In this document: positions 46,194 to 54,764 of the stretch, one piece after another
Layout of the letters: every line of letters starts with the position of its first letter
Position numbering within the stretch: the first letter of the stretch is position 1
Assembly (NCBI RefSeq): GCF_000282195.1
Contig: NZ_AKJT01000025.1
Span: 1 to 64,000 of the forward strand
DNA: 64,000 nt
Reading direction: 5' to 3'
From: Pseudomonas sp. GM18
GTDB lineage: Bacteria > Pseudomonadota > Gammaproteobacteria > Pseudomonadales > Pseudomonadaceae
Translations under genes and position numbers: made by a program
The notes under the pieces: model-generated
Database searches by the model: none
What the model saw: the letters and a program-made list of their open reading frames with translations, nothing else
Told to the model about the DNA's origin: nothing

Positions 46194-46637
46194 ATGGAAA
46201 ACAAAAAGGCAGGCCCGGATCACTTCCGCTATGTCGATGAAATCGGTCCTGACGGTCTCGAAGTACATTGCATCACCTACACGGTGATCGGTGAAACGGC
46301 GCAGTGCTGGTACATAGCCGATGAATACACCGTCAACATGATTAACGGCTATCAGCACAGCTGGACGGCAGACGCCGTGAAGAAGCGCCGAAAGCGCGTG
46401 CTCAAGGAAACCGATGCGCACAGCAGGCGCTTTGCCTACCCGGACAAGGCTCACGCCCTGCGCTCCTACAAGTTGCGCAAGTCGCGTCAGCTGGGGCATG
46501 CAGAGCTGACACTGGAGCGCGCCCGCGCGGCGCTGGGTTACTTCGGTGATTTGTCGGTGATGAATGAGGCGCCCGTCGCCGAAAAGCTGATCATCGCCAA
46601 CGAGTACATCCAAGGCATGGGTTGGGGGGATTACTGA
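46194..46637 (+). CDS. Hypothetical early phage protein
   Basis: This 147-residue protein begins MENKKAGPDHFRYVDEIGPD and has a basic middle (KKRRKRVLKETDAHSRRF). A 14-bp palindrome (46164-46177) and AAGGA precede it; a GTG two codons earlier is better spaced from AAGGA. It overlaps the next gene by 1 bp. Confidence 0.65.
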   Translation: MENKKAGPDHFRYVDEIGPDGLEVHCITYTVIGETAQCWYIADEYTVNMINGYQHSWTADAVKKRRKRVLKETDAHSRRFAYPDKAHALRSYKLRKSRQLGHAELTLERARAALGYFGDLSVMNEAPVAEKLIIANEYIQGMGWGDY

Positions 46638-47203
46638 TGATCATCGATGACGTAATGACCGACAAAATCACGCTGCACGGCCTAGGCTTTGCGCAGGTGC
46701 AGCTCCAGGGCAATCAGCGGCTGCACGTCTGGCACCCTGAGTTGCCGCGCCGGGCCTGCTTCGAGCACTCGGCAATCCACGACCACCGCTTCAACTTCGT
46801 ATCCCGAGTGATTGTCGGCACGCAGATCAACGAAGAGTTCGGCCTTGTCCGGGATGACGCCGGCGACTTCGTGCTGTACCTACATGAAGGCGCGCGAACG
46901 GCCGGCGGTGGCCGACCGTGGACACCTGATGGCCGCGCGTTTCTGATCCCGACCGGGGCTGACTCTATATCGGCGGGCAACGACTACAACACCCAGGCAT
47001 ACGCCTATCACCGAACCCGGCCCGGTGGTGATGGTCGAGTGGCCACGATCATGGCCAAGCGTGGCGAATACCCGGCTGGCGCCCACTCCACCTGCAGGTT
47101 CGGCATTCAACCCGACACCGACTTTGACCGATTCCAATGGTCGCCGGCCCAGCTCTGGGAAGTCGTCGCCGACGTCCTGATCGGTCAGCAGGTGGCAGCA
47201 TGA
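46637..47203 (+). CDS. Cupin-like hypothetical phage protein 2
   Basis: This 188-residue protein has LHVWHPELPRRACFEHSAIHDHRFNFVSRVIVG, with an HDHRF metal-site-like motif, then LIPTGADSISAGNDYNTQAYAYHRT. It resembles the 44689 product in plan. TGATG coupling to the gene before and ATGA coupling to the mini-gene after. Function unknown. Confidence 0.65.
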   Translation: MIIDDVMTDKITLHGLGFAQVQLQGNQRLHVWHPELPRRACFEHSAIHDHRFNFVSRVIVGTQINEEFGLVRDDAGDFVLYLHEGARTAGGGRPWTPDGRAFLIPTGADSISAGNDYNTQAYAYHRTRPGGDGRVATIMAKRGEYPAGAHSTCRFGIQPDTDFDRFQWSPAQLWEVVADVLIGQQVAA

Positions 47204-47253
47204 TCGCCCTCGCCTGGTTCGCCTACGTGTACTGCTACAAGGGGCCGCGGTGA
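47200..47253 (+). CDS. 17-codon mini-gene, hydrophobic peptide
   Basis: MIALAWFAYVYCYKGPR: a short hydrophobic helix with a basic end. The start overlaps the previous stop (ATGA), and its stop overlaps the next start (TGATG). Such exact nesting between two coupled genes argues for translation. A small membrane peptide is inferred. Confidence 0.55.
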   Translation: MIALAWFAYVYCYKGPR

Positions 47254-47525
47254 TGACGCAGATGAGCGACATTTTTCCAGAGATGACCGTCGAGCAGGAA
47301 AAGCAGTGGTTCGCGGAGCAGCAAGAAGCTCATCGCCTGGATCTTGAGCGTGAGAATCTCGAAATCGCCAAACGAAAAGCAGTCGACCACCACATCCGCT
47401 GCCGTGACTGTGGCTCATTCGTGGCGAAATGGCGCTGGGTGCCTAAAGCCCATCCTCAAGCAATTCGTGATGGATGGCGCCCATTGTGCGGTTCCTGCTT
47501 CGATAACTACGACAACTATCCATGA
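47253..47525 (+). CDS. Zinc-finger-like hypothetical phage protein
   Basis: This 90-residue protein has a helical first half (EQEKQWFAEQQEAHRLDLER) and a C-terminal CRDCGSFVAKWRW... LCGSCF, a probable four-Cys zinc site. It is coupled to both neighbours by overlaps. Confidence 0.65.
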   Translation: MTQMSDIFPEMTVEQEKQWFAEQQEAHRLDLERENLEIAKRKAVDHHIRCRDCGSFVAKWRWVPKAHPQAIRDGWRPLCGSCFDNYDNYP

Positions 47526-47839
47526 ACGGCATGGTCAGCGTCCGCACTGAGGAACTGACCGGCCCGGCGCTGGGCTGGGCAATCGAATCAATCGAAAGCG
47601 CGGGACCCACCACTGGCCAGCTGCAACTGCCACTCGCCCGGATCGACGCCGAGCAGCTGATCAAGAAGCATGGCGTCTGGATCGAGCGCGGTTACAGCTA
47701 CCCCTGGCTGGCCGACCTAACCCGCGATCCCTGCAACCGCCAGCCCGGCGAAACCCGAGAGATCGCCGTGTTCCGCGCGGTCGTATTCGCAAACCTCGGC
47801 ACCACCGTCAGCGTCCCCGCTGAGCTCATCCAGCTGTAA
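47522..47839 (+). CDS. NinX / DUF2591-like phage protein
   Basis: This 105-residue protein has TEELTGPALGWAIESIESA, a central WIERGYSYPWLADL and ETREIAVFRAVVFANLG. The start-to-end layout resembles DUF2591 (NinX-like). It overlaps the preceding gene by 4 bp. Function unknown. Confidence 0.6.
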   Translation: MNGMVSVRTEELTGPALGWAIESIESAGPTTGQLQLPLARIDAEQLIKKHGVWIERGYSYPWLADLTRDPCNRQPGETREIAVFRAVVFANLGTTVSVPAELIQL

Positions 47840-47893
47840 ACCCAAACCTTACAACTCAGTAGCCTGCCGGTGAACGGCGGGCGAGGATTGCCC

Positions 47894-48187
47894 GTGTCGG
47901 AACTAAAAGTAATGGCGGCCGAGGCCGCACTAAAGAAGATGGTGCAGGGCTCGCACTTCAGCATCTGCACCCTCGACACCATCATCAAAATGATGGATGT
48001 GAAGCCTGACAGAGACGCTTACAGCATCCTGCACACCCTGCATTGCGTCGACTACAACCAGATGCGGCCCGAGTTGCTCCAGGCTCTTCCTGATCTGATC
48101 GCCACTGTTTTGCGCTCCCCATCGTTTGAGGCCAGCCGGATCAACATCGTTGCTGATGGCACTGGCTTGCGCCTCATCAAACACTGA
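47894..48187 (+). CDS. Hypothetical early phage protein, GTG start
   Basis: This 97-residue protein starts at GTG 47894 behind GAGGA; the first residues are SELKVMAAEAALKKMVQGSH. A hairpin with an 8-bp stem (47862-47882) lies just upstream. Helical; function unknown. Confidence 0.6.
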   Translation: MSELKVMAAEAALKKMVQGSHFSICTLDTIIKMMDVKPDRDAYSILHTLHCVDYNQMRPELLQALPDLIATVLRSPSFEASRINIVADGTGLRLIKH

Positions 48188-48227
48188 CCCCAACCTTCTG
48201 CCGCCACGCGCGGCATGGAGCATCAAC

Positions 48228-48461
48228 ATGGCAAAAGTTCTTGCCCAGATTACGGTCAAGTTGCCGCGCCTCATGGAGGCCGGCGAATACAGGAAGCTGC
48301 GGTACGCAGGCGGCAAGCCGAGCCTGCAGCAGCTGAAAAAATGGATTGAGGACGGCGAAGTGGTCGGAGAGGTAAAAGGTGGGATGTATTTCGTCGATGT
48401 GCAGGCGGCAGTTATGGGCACGACTGACCCGCTGCTGGCTCAGATGATGGAGATAGGCTGA
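48228..48461 (+). CDS. xis: Excisionase
   Basis: This 77-residue protein has YAGGKPSLQQLKKWIEDGEVVGEVKGGMYFVDV, the winged-helix pattern of phage excisionases (Lys-Trp-Ile-Glu helix then a wing). It lies directly upstream of the integrase gene and its stop overlaps the integrase start (TGATG). It would bend attachment DNA and direct excision. Confidence 0.8.
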   Translation: MAKVLAQITVKLPRLMEAGEYRKLRYAGGKPSLQQLKKWIEDGEVVGEVKGGMYFVDVQAAVMGTTDPLLAQMMEIG

Positions 48462-49597
48462 TGGCCGCCCGGCCGCGCACGCTTCAAAACAGGAAGTTGC
48501 CGCCAAACCTTTACCCGAACGGTAAGTATTGGCGGTACCGCAACCCGATCACCGGACTGATGACCAGCATCAACCGGCCACTGGAGGAGGCAATCAAGCT
48601 GGCTCGTGCGGCCAATCTCAAGCTGGCGGCGCTGGTCGTCGATGACGGCGCCCTGCTCACCCTGCTGACTGGCGACCGCCTGCCGACAGTGAGCAACCTG
48701 CTGCAGCGATTCCATGACGAATGGCTGGTGGACAAGGGATACGCGGCACGCACCCTGGAAGAGATCAAGTTCAAGCTTGAACGGTACCGGCAGGATCTCG
48801 GTGAGCGCCTGATCGGGCAGATGGACGTGCTGGCCATGGCCGAATACCTGGACCAGTTCAGCAACAACGCCTACACGAAGCACCGCGGGCTGTGGGTGCA
48901 GATATTTGCCTTCGCCGTGGCCAAGGGCCTGGCCGAGCGGAACAACGCCGAGCTGACCCTGGTGAAGAAGGAAGCAGAGAAGAAGCGCCAGCGGCACACG
49001 CTCGAAGGGCTGAAGGCGATCATCGATGCCGCGACCACGCCGCCCTGGCTGAAGCGCGCCATCCGCCTGGCGCTGGCCAGCCTTCAGCGTCGCGAGGACA
49101 TTGTGACCTGGTTGAAGTCGGCCGTGGACATGGAGAAGAACACGCTCACGGTATCGCCCGGCAAGACTCAGGGGTACGACAACCCGGTTCACCTGAAGAT
49201 CACCATGGGCGCCGCGCTGCGCGACGTGGTCGGCGAATGCCTGCGCTCGCCGCTGGTGTCGCCGTACTTGATCCACTACAAACCAAAGGCCCGGCGCCGG
49301 GAACAGATCGACGCGAAGGATCACTGGACGTCGGTGACGCCGGACTACCTGACCAAGGAGTTCAGCAAGGCCCGGGATGCGGCGCACGCGTACGACCACG
49401 TGCCAGCCGGTGAGCGCCCCACTTTTCACGAGATCCGCGCTTTAGGTGCATGGCTGTACGAGCAGCAGAACTTCCCGCAGGAATACATCCAGGCGCTGCT
49501 GGGCCACGCGGACGAGAAGATGACGAAGCACTACCAGGAGGGGCACGGCGATAAGACGATTGAGTACGTCGAGGTGGGCGCCGAATTGGCGTTCTGA
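48461..49597 (+). CDS. int: Integrase (tyrosine recombinase)
   Basis: This 378-residue lambda-type integrase has an arm-binding N-terminus (RKLPPNLYPNGKYWRYRNPITG), a core-binding domain (about 80-165) and a catalytic domain with Arg in LQRREDIVTW, FHEIRALGAWLYEQ (HxxR), LLGHADEKMT (His) and Tyr in KHYQEGH. It ends 83 bp before attR. It is the enzyme for the tRNA-Val site. Confidence 0.95.
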   Translation: MAARPRTLQNRKLPPNLYPNGKYWRYRNPITGLMTSINRPLEEAIKLARAANLKLAALVVDDGALLTLLTGDRLPTVSNLLQRFHDEWLVDKGYAARTLEEIKFKLERYRQDLGERLIGQMDVLAMAEYLDQFSNNAYTKHRGLWVQIFAFAVAKGLAERNNAELTLVKKEAEKKRQRHTLEGLKAIIDAATTPPWLKRAIRLALASLQRREDIVTWLKSAVDMEKNTLTVSPGKTQGYDNPVHLKITMGAALRDVVGECLRSPLVSPYLIHYKPKARRREQIDAKDHWTSVTPDYLTKEFSKARDAAHAYDHVPAGERPTFHEIRALGAWLYEQQNFPQEYIQALLGHADEKMTKHYQEGHGDKTIEYVEVGAELAF

Positions 49598-49604
49598 GGT
49601 GGGG

Positions 49605-49637
49605 GTTTTGCAAAAGTTTTGCAAAAGTTTTGAAAAT
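49605..49637 (+). repeat. Three tandem 11-bp repeats next to attR
   Basis: gttttgcaaaa occurs at 49605-49615 and 49616-49626, with a degenerate third copy at 49627-49637. Each is nearly palindromic. One copy also occurs left of attL (about 1095-1105). Likely integrase arm-binding sites. Confidence 0.6.
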
Positions 49638-49646
49638 CGCAGAAAG

Positions 49647-49676
49647 CAAAAAGGGGTCACCGTTTCCGGTGACCCC
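49647..49676 (-). terminator. Phage-borne terminator now serving tRNA-Val
   Basis: A 10-bp stem (49653-49662 with 49667-49676, loop tttc) is followed by a T-run on the minus strand. It lies just outside attR on the phage side, downstream of the tRNA, replacing the displaced chromosomal terminator. Confidence 0.82.
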
Positions 49677-49679
49677 TCT

Positions 49680-49755
49680 AGACCGCCCAGCAGAGCGGAT
49701 TTTGTTTGGTAGGCGCGATTGGACTCGAACCAACGACCCCCACCATGTCAAGGTG
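49680..49755. repeat. attR: attR: right 76-bp prophage attachment repeat
   Basis: Identical to 1160-1235. It includes the 3' part of the intact tRNA-Val gene. Diverges from attL immediately on both sides. Confidence 0.95.
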
Positions 49756-49783
49756 GTGCTCTAACCAACTGAGCTACGTGCCT
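49707..49783 (-). tRNA. tRNA-Val (GAC)
   Basis: A 77-nt cloverleaf with encoded CCA, anticodon stem/loop CCACC-TTGACAT-GGTGG (GAC). The acceptor stem has an A5-C68 mismatch. Its 3' half lies in the attachment repeat. Confidence 0.95.
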
Positions 49784-49796
49784 GCTGTGAGGCGGC

Positions 49797-49824
49797 ATTC
49801 TACGGAATTCCGGAGGGGTGTCAA
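49797..49824 (-). promoter_or_regulatory. Promoter of tRNA-Val
   Basis: TTGACA (49824-49819), 16 bp, TAGAAT (49802-49797) on the minus strand, about 14 bp before the tRNA. Confidence 0.75.
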
Positions 49825-49966
49825 CACCTTTTTTTCACCTAACCCTATGAATATGCAAAATATTTAATTTCGCTGTGGCAAAGAAGATTTTCCGGTGGCT
49901 GGCGGTCGATTTTTAACTCGGGTAGGATCAATGCACTCGTAAAATATATTAAACAGAGGCTGCAGG

Positions 49967-51250
49967 ATGGCGAACACTCCCTACCCAGAGTCCTATTACG
50001 CCGCGTCGGCCAATGCGGCACCAGCGCGCCCGGCCTTGCAGGATGATGTAGAGACTGATGTCTGTGTAATCGGCGCCGGTTACACCGGCCTGTCCTCTGC
50101 CCTGTTCCTGCTGGAAAACGGTTTTAAGGTTACGGTGCTGGAAGCCGCCAGGGTCGGTTTCGGTGCGTCGGGACGCAACGGTGGCCAGATCGTTAACAGC
50201 TATAGCCGTGATATCGATGTGATCGAGCGCAGCGTCGGCCCCAAGCAAGCTCAGTTGCTGGGGCAGATGGCGTTCGAAGGTGGACGGATCATTCGTGAGC
50301 GAGTGGCCAAATATAATATCCAGTGCGACTTGAAGGATGGCGGTGTGTTCGCCGCCATTACCGACAAGCAGATGGGCCATCTGGAGTCCCAGAAGCGCCT
50401 GTGGGAGCGCTTCGGTCACATGCAGCTTGAGTTGCTGGATCAGCGTCGCATCCGTGAGGTAGTGGCTTGCGATCAATATGTCGGCGGCATGCTCGACATG
50501 AGCGGCGGGCATATTCATCCACTCAATCTTGCTTTGGGCGAAGCAGCAGCTGTGGAGTCGTTGGGCGGCACTATTTATGAGCAATCGCCGGCAGTGCGCA
50601 TCGAGCGCGGTGCCAACCCGGTGGTGCATACGCCTCAGGGCAAGGTCAGGGCCAAGTTCATCATCGTCGCCGGCAACGCGTACATCGGCAATCTGGTGCC
50701 GGAGCTGGCGGCCAAGTCGATGCCCTGCGGGACTCAAGTGATCACCACCGAACCCTTGGGCGATGAATTGGCCAAGCACCTGCTGCCTCAGGACTACTGC
50801 GTCGAAGACTGTAACTACCTGCTCGACTACTACCGCCTGAGCGCCGACAAACGCCTGATATTTGGTGGCGGCGTGGTGTATGGCGCGCGGGATCCAGCGA
50901 ACATCGAGGCGATCATTCGACCGAAGATGCTCAAGGCCTTCCCGCAACTCAAGGACGTGAAAATCGATTACGCCTGGACCGGCAATTTCCTGCTGACCCT
51001 GTCGCGTCTTCCTCAGGTCGGACGACTGGGCGACAACATCTACTACTCTCAGGGTTGCAGCGGCCACGGCGTGACGTATACGCACCTGGCGGGCAAGGTA
51101 CTGGCCGAAGCATTGCGTGGTCAGGCTGAACGCTTCGACGCCTTCGCCGACCTGCCCCACTACCCGTTCCCCGGCGGACAGTTGCTGCGTACGCCGTTCG
51201 CTGCGTTGGGCGCCTGGTATTACGGATTGCGTGACAAACTCGGATACTGA
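49967..51250 (+). CDS. puuB: FAD-dependent amine oxidase (gamma-glutamylputrescine oxidase-like)
   Basis: This 427-residue protein has VCVIGAGYTGLSSALFLLE (Rossmann FAD motif), GFGASGRNGGQIVNSYSRD and a C-terminal YYSQGCSGHGVTYTHLAGK, typical of PuuB/OrdL-type DAO oxidases. The reaction would be oxidation of gamma-glutamylputrescine in polyamine breakdown. No other puu gene is next to it, so the substrate is inferred from family only. Confidence 0.82.
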   Translation: MANTPYPESYYAASANAAPARPALQDDVETDVCVIGAGYTGLSSALFLLENGFKVTVLEAARVGFGASGRNGGQIVNSYSRDIDVIERSVGPKQAQLLGQMAFEGGRIIRERVAKYNIQCDLKDGGVFAAITDKQMGHLESQKRLWERFGHMQLELLDQRRIREVVACDQYVGGMLDMSGGHIHPLNLALGEAAAVESLGGTIYEQSPAVRIERGANPVVHTPQGKVRAKFIIVAGNAYIGNLVPELAAKSMPCGTQVITTEPLGDELAKHLLPQDYCVEDCNYLLDYYRLSADKRLIFGGGVVYGARDPANIEAIIRPKMLKAFPQLKDVKIDYAWTGNFLLTLSRLPQVGRLGDNIYYSQGCSGHGVTYTHLAGKVLAEALRGQAERFDAFADLPHYPFPGGQLLRTPFAALGAWYYGLRDKLGY

Positions 51251-51257
51251 CCGATAG

Positions 51258-51289
51258 AAAGAAGGGCCGCTGAACGCGACCCCTTCTTT
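51258..51289. terminator. Bidirectional terminator between the oxidase and receptor genes
   Basis: A perfect 9-bp stem aaagaaggg/cccttcttt serves the converging oxidase and TonB-receptor genes. Confidence 0.75.
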
Positions 51290-51322
51290 GTATCCGCCGG
51301 GGAAGTCAGACCCGCCGCTGAT

Positions 51323-53746
51323 TCAGAAGTCGACTGTCGCCGAAACCAGGTAGGTTCGCGGGGTCGAGAGCGTCAAACCGGGCTCGCTGTCATCCGAGGC
51401 CCCCGCCGAACTCCAGTAGCGCTTGTCCGCCACGTTCTCGACATTGGCACGCAGGGTGATGTTCTTTTCGTCGATCTTGAACGCGTAGCGTGCGCCCACG
51501 TCGAAACGCTCCCAGGCGTCGATTTCCTTGTTGTTGGACTGGTCCAGATACTGCGAACTGGAATAAATACCGCGGCCGGTCAGGGTCAGGCCCTGTACGG
51601 TCGGCACGTCCCACTCTGCGCCCAGGTTGACGTTATATTTCGGCGTGGCAGGCGCCCGGTTGCCGTCAAAGGTGCCATTGGTGGTGTTGGTCAACTCGCT
51701 GTCGATGTACATGACACCGCCGAGCAGGCGGAAGCCTTTGAGCGGCTCACCGAACACACTCAGTTCCACACCGTCGTTTTGACGCTTGCCGTTCGAGCCG
51801 AAAACTCGCGTCGTGGCGTTGGTCTCATAGGCCGGCTGCTTGATCCGGAACACCGCGGCGGTCACGGCGAACGCACCCACGTCATACTTGGCGCCGACCT
51901 CAACCTGCCGGCTGATGAACGGCGGGAAGATCTCGTCCTCGTTCACCGAGGTCGACGGCGCGATCTTGCCCTGGCTCAGGCCTTCCATATAGTTGGCATA
52001 CAGCGACAATTTGTCGGTCGCCTTGAACAGGATGCCACCCGACGGCGAAACCTTTTCCTCGTCGTAGGCCGTGTCGCCTTTGACGTTGTCTGTCCAGTCG
52101 TCAACCTTCACACGCTGCCAGCGAGCGCCGAGGGTCAGCAGTAGCCGATCATCGAAGAAACCCAGCGTGTCGGACAACGCCACGCCGCTGAAGCGGTTCT
52201 CGGTGTAGACCTTCGAATCCAAACGTATGGGTCTGACAGGTGTTGGTGTTTCCACAGGATCGTAGAGGTTGCTGCGGGCCGCAGCATAACGGGCGCCGCC
52301 ATTTTCGAAGTCCATGTAGAAATAGCTGGCGGCCAGGTTGACTTCATGGTTCACCGGGCCGGTGTGAAACCAGTTGCGCACCCCTGCCGTGGCCGTCCGG
52401 ACATTTTCGTCACGGGTGAAGTCACGCGGCTGAACACTGAAATCACCAGCGTCGTTGGTGACCGCAACGGCATGCCGGAGAAAGTCATGGTTGCTTTTAC
52501 GCGCGCCCACACCGCCGTACAGCATGACGGAGTCGCTGACATCGAATTCACCGTTCACCGCGCCGAAAGTGTCGTTGGTACTCGCTTTGCTCCAGGGCTG
52601 CGCATAGTTGTGACGGACATCGCTGGCATGCGGAACCTGCGCGTTGGCGCCAACCTGCACACGTTCCTGTGGCGCGTCGGTATCGCGCTCGGTGCGTCCG
52701 AGGTCCGTCGAGAGTCGCAGGCGTTCACCACGAAAATCCAGGCCCAGCACGGCCATCTCGCGGTCGACACTCTGATGATCCCATTCGGTGTCGCCGGACT
52801 GCTTCACGCCGTTGAAACGAATACCGAACTTGTTGTCTTCACCAAAGCGCCGGCCGACATCCACGGCACCGCCCACCTGGTTGTCGGAAGCGTAGCTACC
52901 GGTGAACGAAGTGATGGGCTTGTCAGTCGCGCGCTTGGGCACCACGTTGATCCCGCCACCCACGGCGCCCCGCGGCGAGATGCCATTGATAAGCTGGCTC
53001 GGGCCTTTGAGGATGTCGACGCGGTCGGCCATCTCCATATCGATCGTATAGGTCGGCAGGACACCATATAGACCGTTGTAGGCGACATCACTGTTGAACA
53101 GGCTGAGCCCGCGAATGGTGAATTGCTCATAACGCCCACCCGCCGGGTTGGTGGCACGAACCGAAGGATCGTTGGCGATCAGGTCACCCAAGGTACGAGC
53201 CTGCTGGTTTTTGACCACCTCACTGGTGTACGTGGTCATGCTGAATGGCGTTTCCATAAAGTCTTTCGAGCCCAGCAAGCCTTGAGAACCGCGGCGCGCG
53301 ACCTGGCCGCCGGCATACGGATCGCCGCCCGCCGGTTCAGTGGCACCGAGAATCGAGGTGGGGGCCAATTGCAGGCTGCTGCCTTCTGGCGTCGGGGTCA
53401 GGATGTACGCTTGTTCGCTCAACGGCTGCAGTTGCAGGCCGGAACCCTGCAACAGTCGGGTAAAGCCCTCCTCGACCGCGTATACGCCGGAAAGACCCGC
53501 GCTGCTGCGACCGCTCACCAGCGCCGGGTCGACCGACAGATTGACCCCAGCCAGGCCGGCAAACCGGGTCAGCGCATCGCTCAGGCTCCCGGCAGGCACC
53601 TGATAACTGCGCCGAGTGGCATCTTCGGCCCAACTGGAAGTGATGAACAACAGACTGGCACTCAGGCTCAGCAACAGGCTCAGGTGCAACAACGGACGCA
53701 GGCCGGAAGAAGCCGGACGCGGACAGCAAGGCATTACTGCGGGCAT
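51323..53746 (-). CDS. TonB-dependent siderophore receptor with N-terminal signalling domain
   Basis: This 807-residue protein has a signal peptide (HLSLLLSLSASLLFITSSWA), a secretin/TonB STN domain (about 45-120: GSLSDALTRFAGLAGVNLSV), a plug with TPFSMTTYTSEVVKNQQART and VDILKGPSQLINGISPRGAVGG, and a beta-barrel ending in VSATVDF. STN receptors signal through FecR to FecI, both encoded just upstream. The ligand is a ferric siderophore, identity unknown. ATG 53746 is chosen; the frame extends to 53821, overlapping fecR. Confidence 0.92.
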   Translation of the reverse strand: MPAVMPCCPRPASSGLRPLLHLSLLLSLSASLLFITSSWAEDATRRSYQVPAGSLSDALTRFAGLAGVNLSVDPALVSGRSSAGLSGVYAVEEGFTRLLQGSGLQLQPLSEQAYILTPTPEGSSLQLAPTSILGATEPAGGDPYAGGQVARRGSQGLLGSKDFMETPFSMTTYTSEVVKNQQARTLGDLIANDPSVRATNPAGGRYEQFTIRGLSLFNSDVAYNGLYGVLPTYTIDMEMADRVDILKGPSQLINGISPRGAVGGGINVVPKRATDKPITSFTGSYASDNQVGGAVDVGRRFGEDNKFGIRFNGVKQSGDTEWDHQSVDREMAVLGLDFRGERLRLSTDLGRTERDTDAPQERVQVGANAQVPHASDVRHNYAQPWSKASTNDTFGAVNGEFDVSDSVMLYGGVGARKSNHDFLRHAVAVTNDAGDFSVQPRDFTRDENVRTATAGVRNWFHTGPVNHEVNLAASYFYMDFENGGARYAAARSNLYDPVETPTPVRPIRLDSKVYTENRFSGVALSDTLGFFDDRLLLTLGARWQRVKVDDWTDNVKGDTAYDEEKVSPSGGILFKATDKLSLYANYMEGLSQGKIAPSTSVNEDEIFPPFISRQVEVGAKYDVGAFAVTAAVFRIKQPAYETNATTRVFGSNGKRQNDGVELSVFGEPLKGFRLLGGVMYIDSELTNTTNGTFDGNRAPATPKYNVNLGAEWDVPTVQGLTLTGRGIYSSSQYLDQSNNKEIDAWERFDVGARYAFKIDEKNITLRANVENVADKRYWSSAGASDDSEPGLTLSTPRTYLVSATVDF

Positions 53747-53813
53747 TGAAGAAGCTCTCTTGATTCGCTCAGTTGCCTTGAATGACAAGCGAGTCGGAAA
53801 AAAGGGACAGGCT

Positions 53814-54764
53814 TCACACACTATTTTTGCGCGGCAGCAACATTACCCAGTAACGCGTACGTGAATGCACTTCCAACGGCAGACTGGCCGCGAGCAGCGC
53901 CAGCACGCGATCGGTGTCGTCCAGACGGAAACTGCCGGTGACGCGCAGCGCCTCGAGCTCCGGCTCCCAGCGCAGGACACCCGGTCGATAGGTGCTGAGC
54001 TCACCCAGGAAATCCCCCAGCGGCCGGTTTTTTGCCATCAGCACGCCTTCGCGCCAGCCCGGCGCGAGCACATCAAATGCGGCTATCGACCCGGCACCGG
54101 CTGCTCGAAGGTCAACCTGCAAACCACCGCGCAATACCAATACCGCCCCCTGCAACGGCTGCAATTGCACAGAACCGTTGTACACCGACACTCGGCATCC
54201 GAGTGCATCCTGCCGCACACAGACCTCACTTTGACTGACAATGACTTGCCCGAATCGGGTCTGGATCGTCAACGGCGAGACGCCAGGCACCTTCAGTGAT
54301 ATTTCGCCCCCTACCAACGTCAAGCGTCGCCCCTGCACATCCACATCGACGGCGCTGGCCGTGTTGAGTTGCAAGAAACTGCCATCGGCGAGCTGCACCT
54401 GTTTGCGCTCCCCGGTGGACGTATGCAAGTCGGCCCGCCAGACCTCCAACGGTAATTGCCGGCTGGTCAGCCACGCCGCCGGCACCAACACCACTGCACC
54501 CAATGCGCGCTTGAGTACCACCCGTCGAGCTGGCTCAGGGCGATCCAGACTTTGCAACGCCAACGCTGAAGGCAGATCGGCAAAACGCTGACGCAGGGCT
54601 TGAGCTTTCTGCCAGGCCTGTTCGTGACTGGCACAACTGTCGCGCCACCGTTGGAGGCCAGCGTGATCCTGCTCATTCGCGCTGCCGGACTCCAGCAAGG
54701 CGAGCCACTGCGCGGCGGCGCGCGCTATCTGGCGGGCCTCCACCGAAGGCGACGGACTGCTCAC
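53814..54764 (-). CDS. fecR: FecR-type anti-sigma/signal transducer
   Basis: This 316-residue protein has an N-terminal cytoplasmic part (QIARAAAQWLALLESG... LQRWRDSCASHEQAW), a membrane segment (LGAVVLVPAAWL near 90), and the periplasmic FecR domain (HTSTGERKQVQLADGSFLQLNTASAV). It would relay the receptor signal to the sigma factor. It overlaps fecI by 4 bp. Confidence 0.92.
   Translation of the reverse strand: MSSPSPSVEARQIARAAAQWLALLESGSANEQDHAGLQRWRDSCASHEQAWQKAQALRQRFADLPSALALQSLDRPEPARRVVLKRALGAVVLVPAAWLTSRQLPLEVWRADLHTSTGERKQVQLADGSFLQLNTASAVDVDVQGRRLTLVGGEISLKVPGVSPLTIQTRFGQVIVSQSEVCVRQDALGCRVSVYNGSVQLQPLQGAVLVLRGGLQVDLRAAGAGSIAAFDVLAPGWREGVLMAKNRPLGDFLGELSTYRPGVLRWEPELEALRVTGSFRLDDTDRVLALLAASLPLEVHSRTRYWVMLLPRKNSV

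Noticed and set aside
49949..51160. 403-residue minus-strand ORF
   Set aside because: Antisense shadow of the FAD oxidase gene, produced by GC-rich codon bias.
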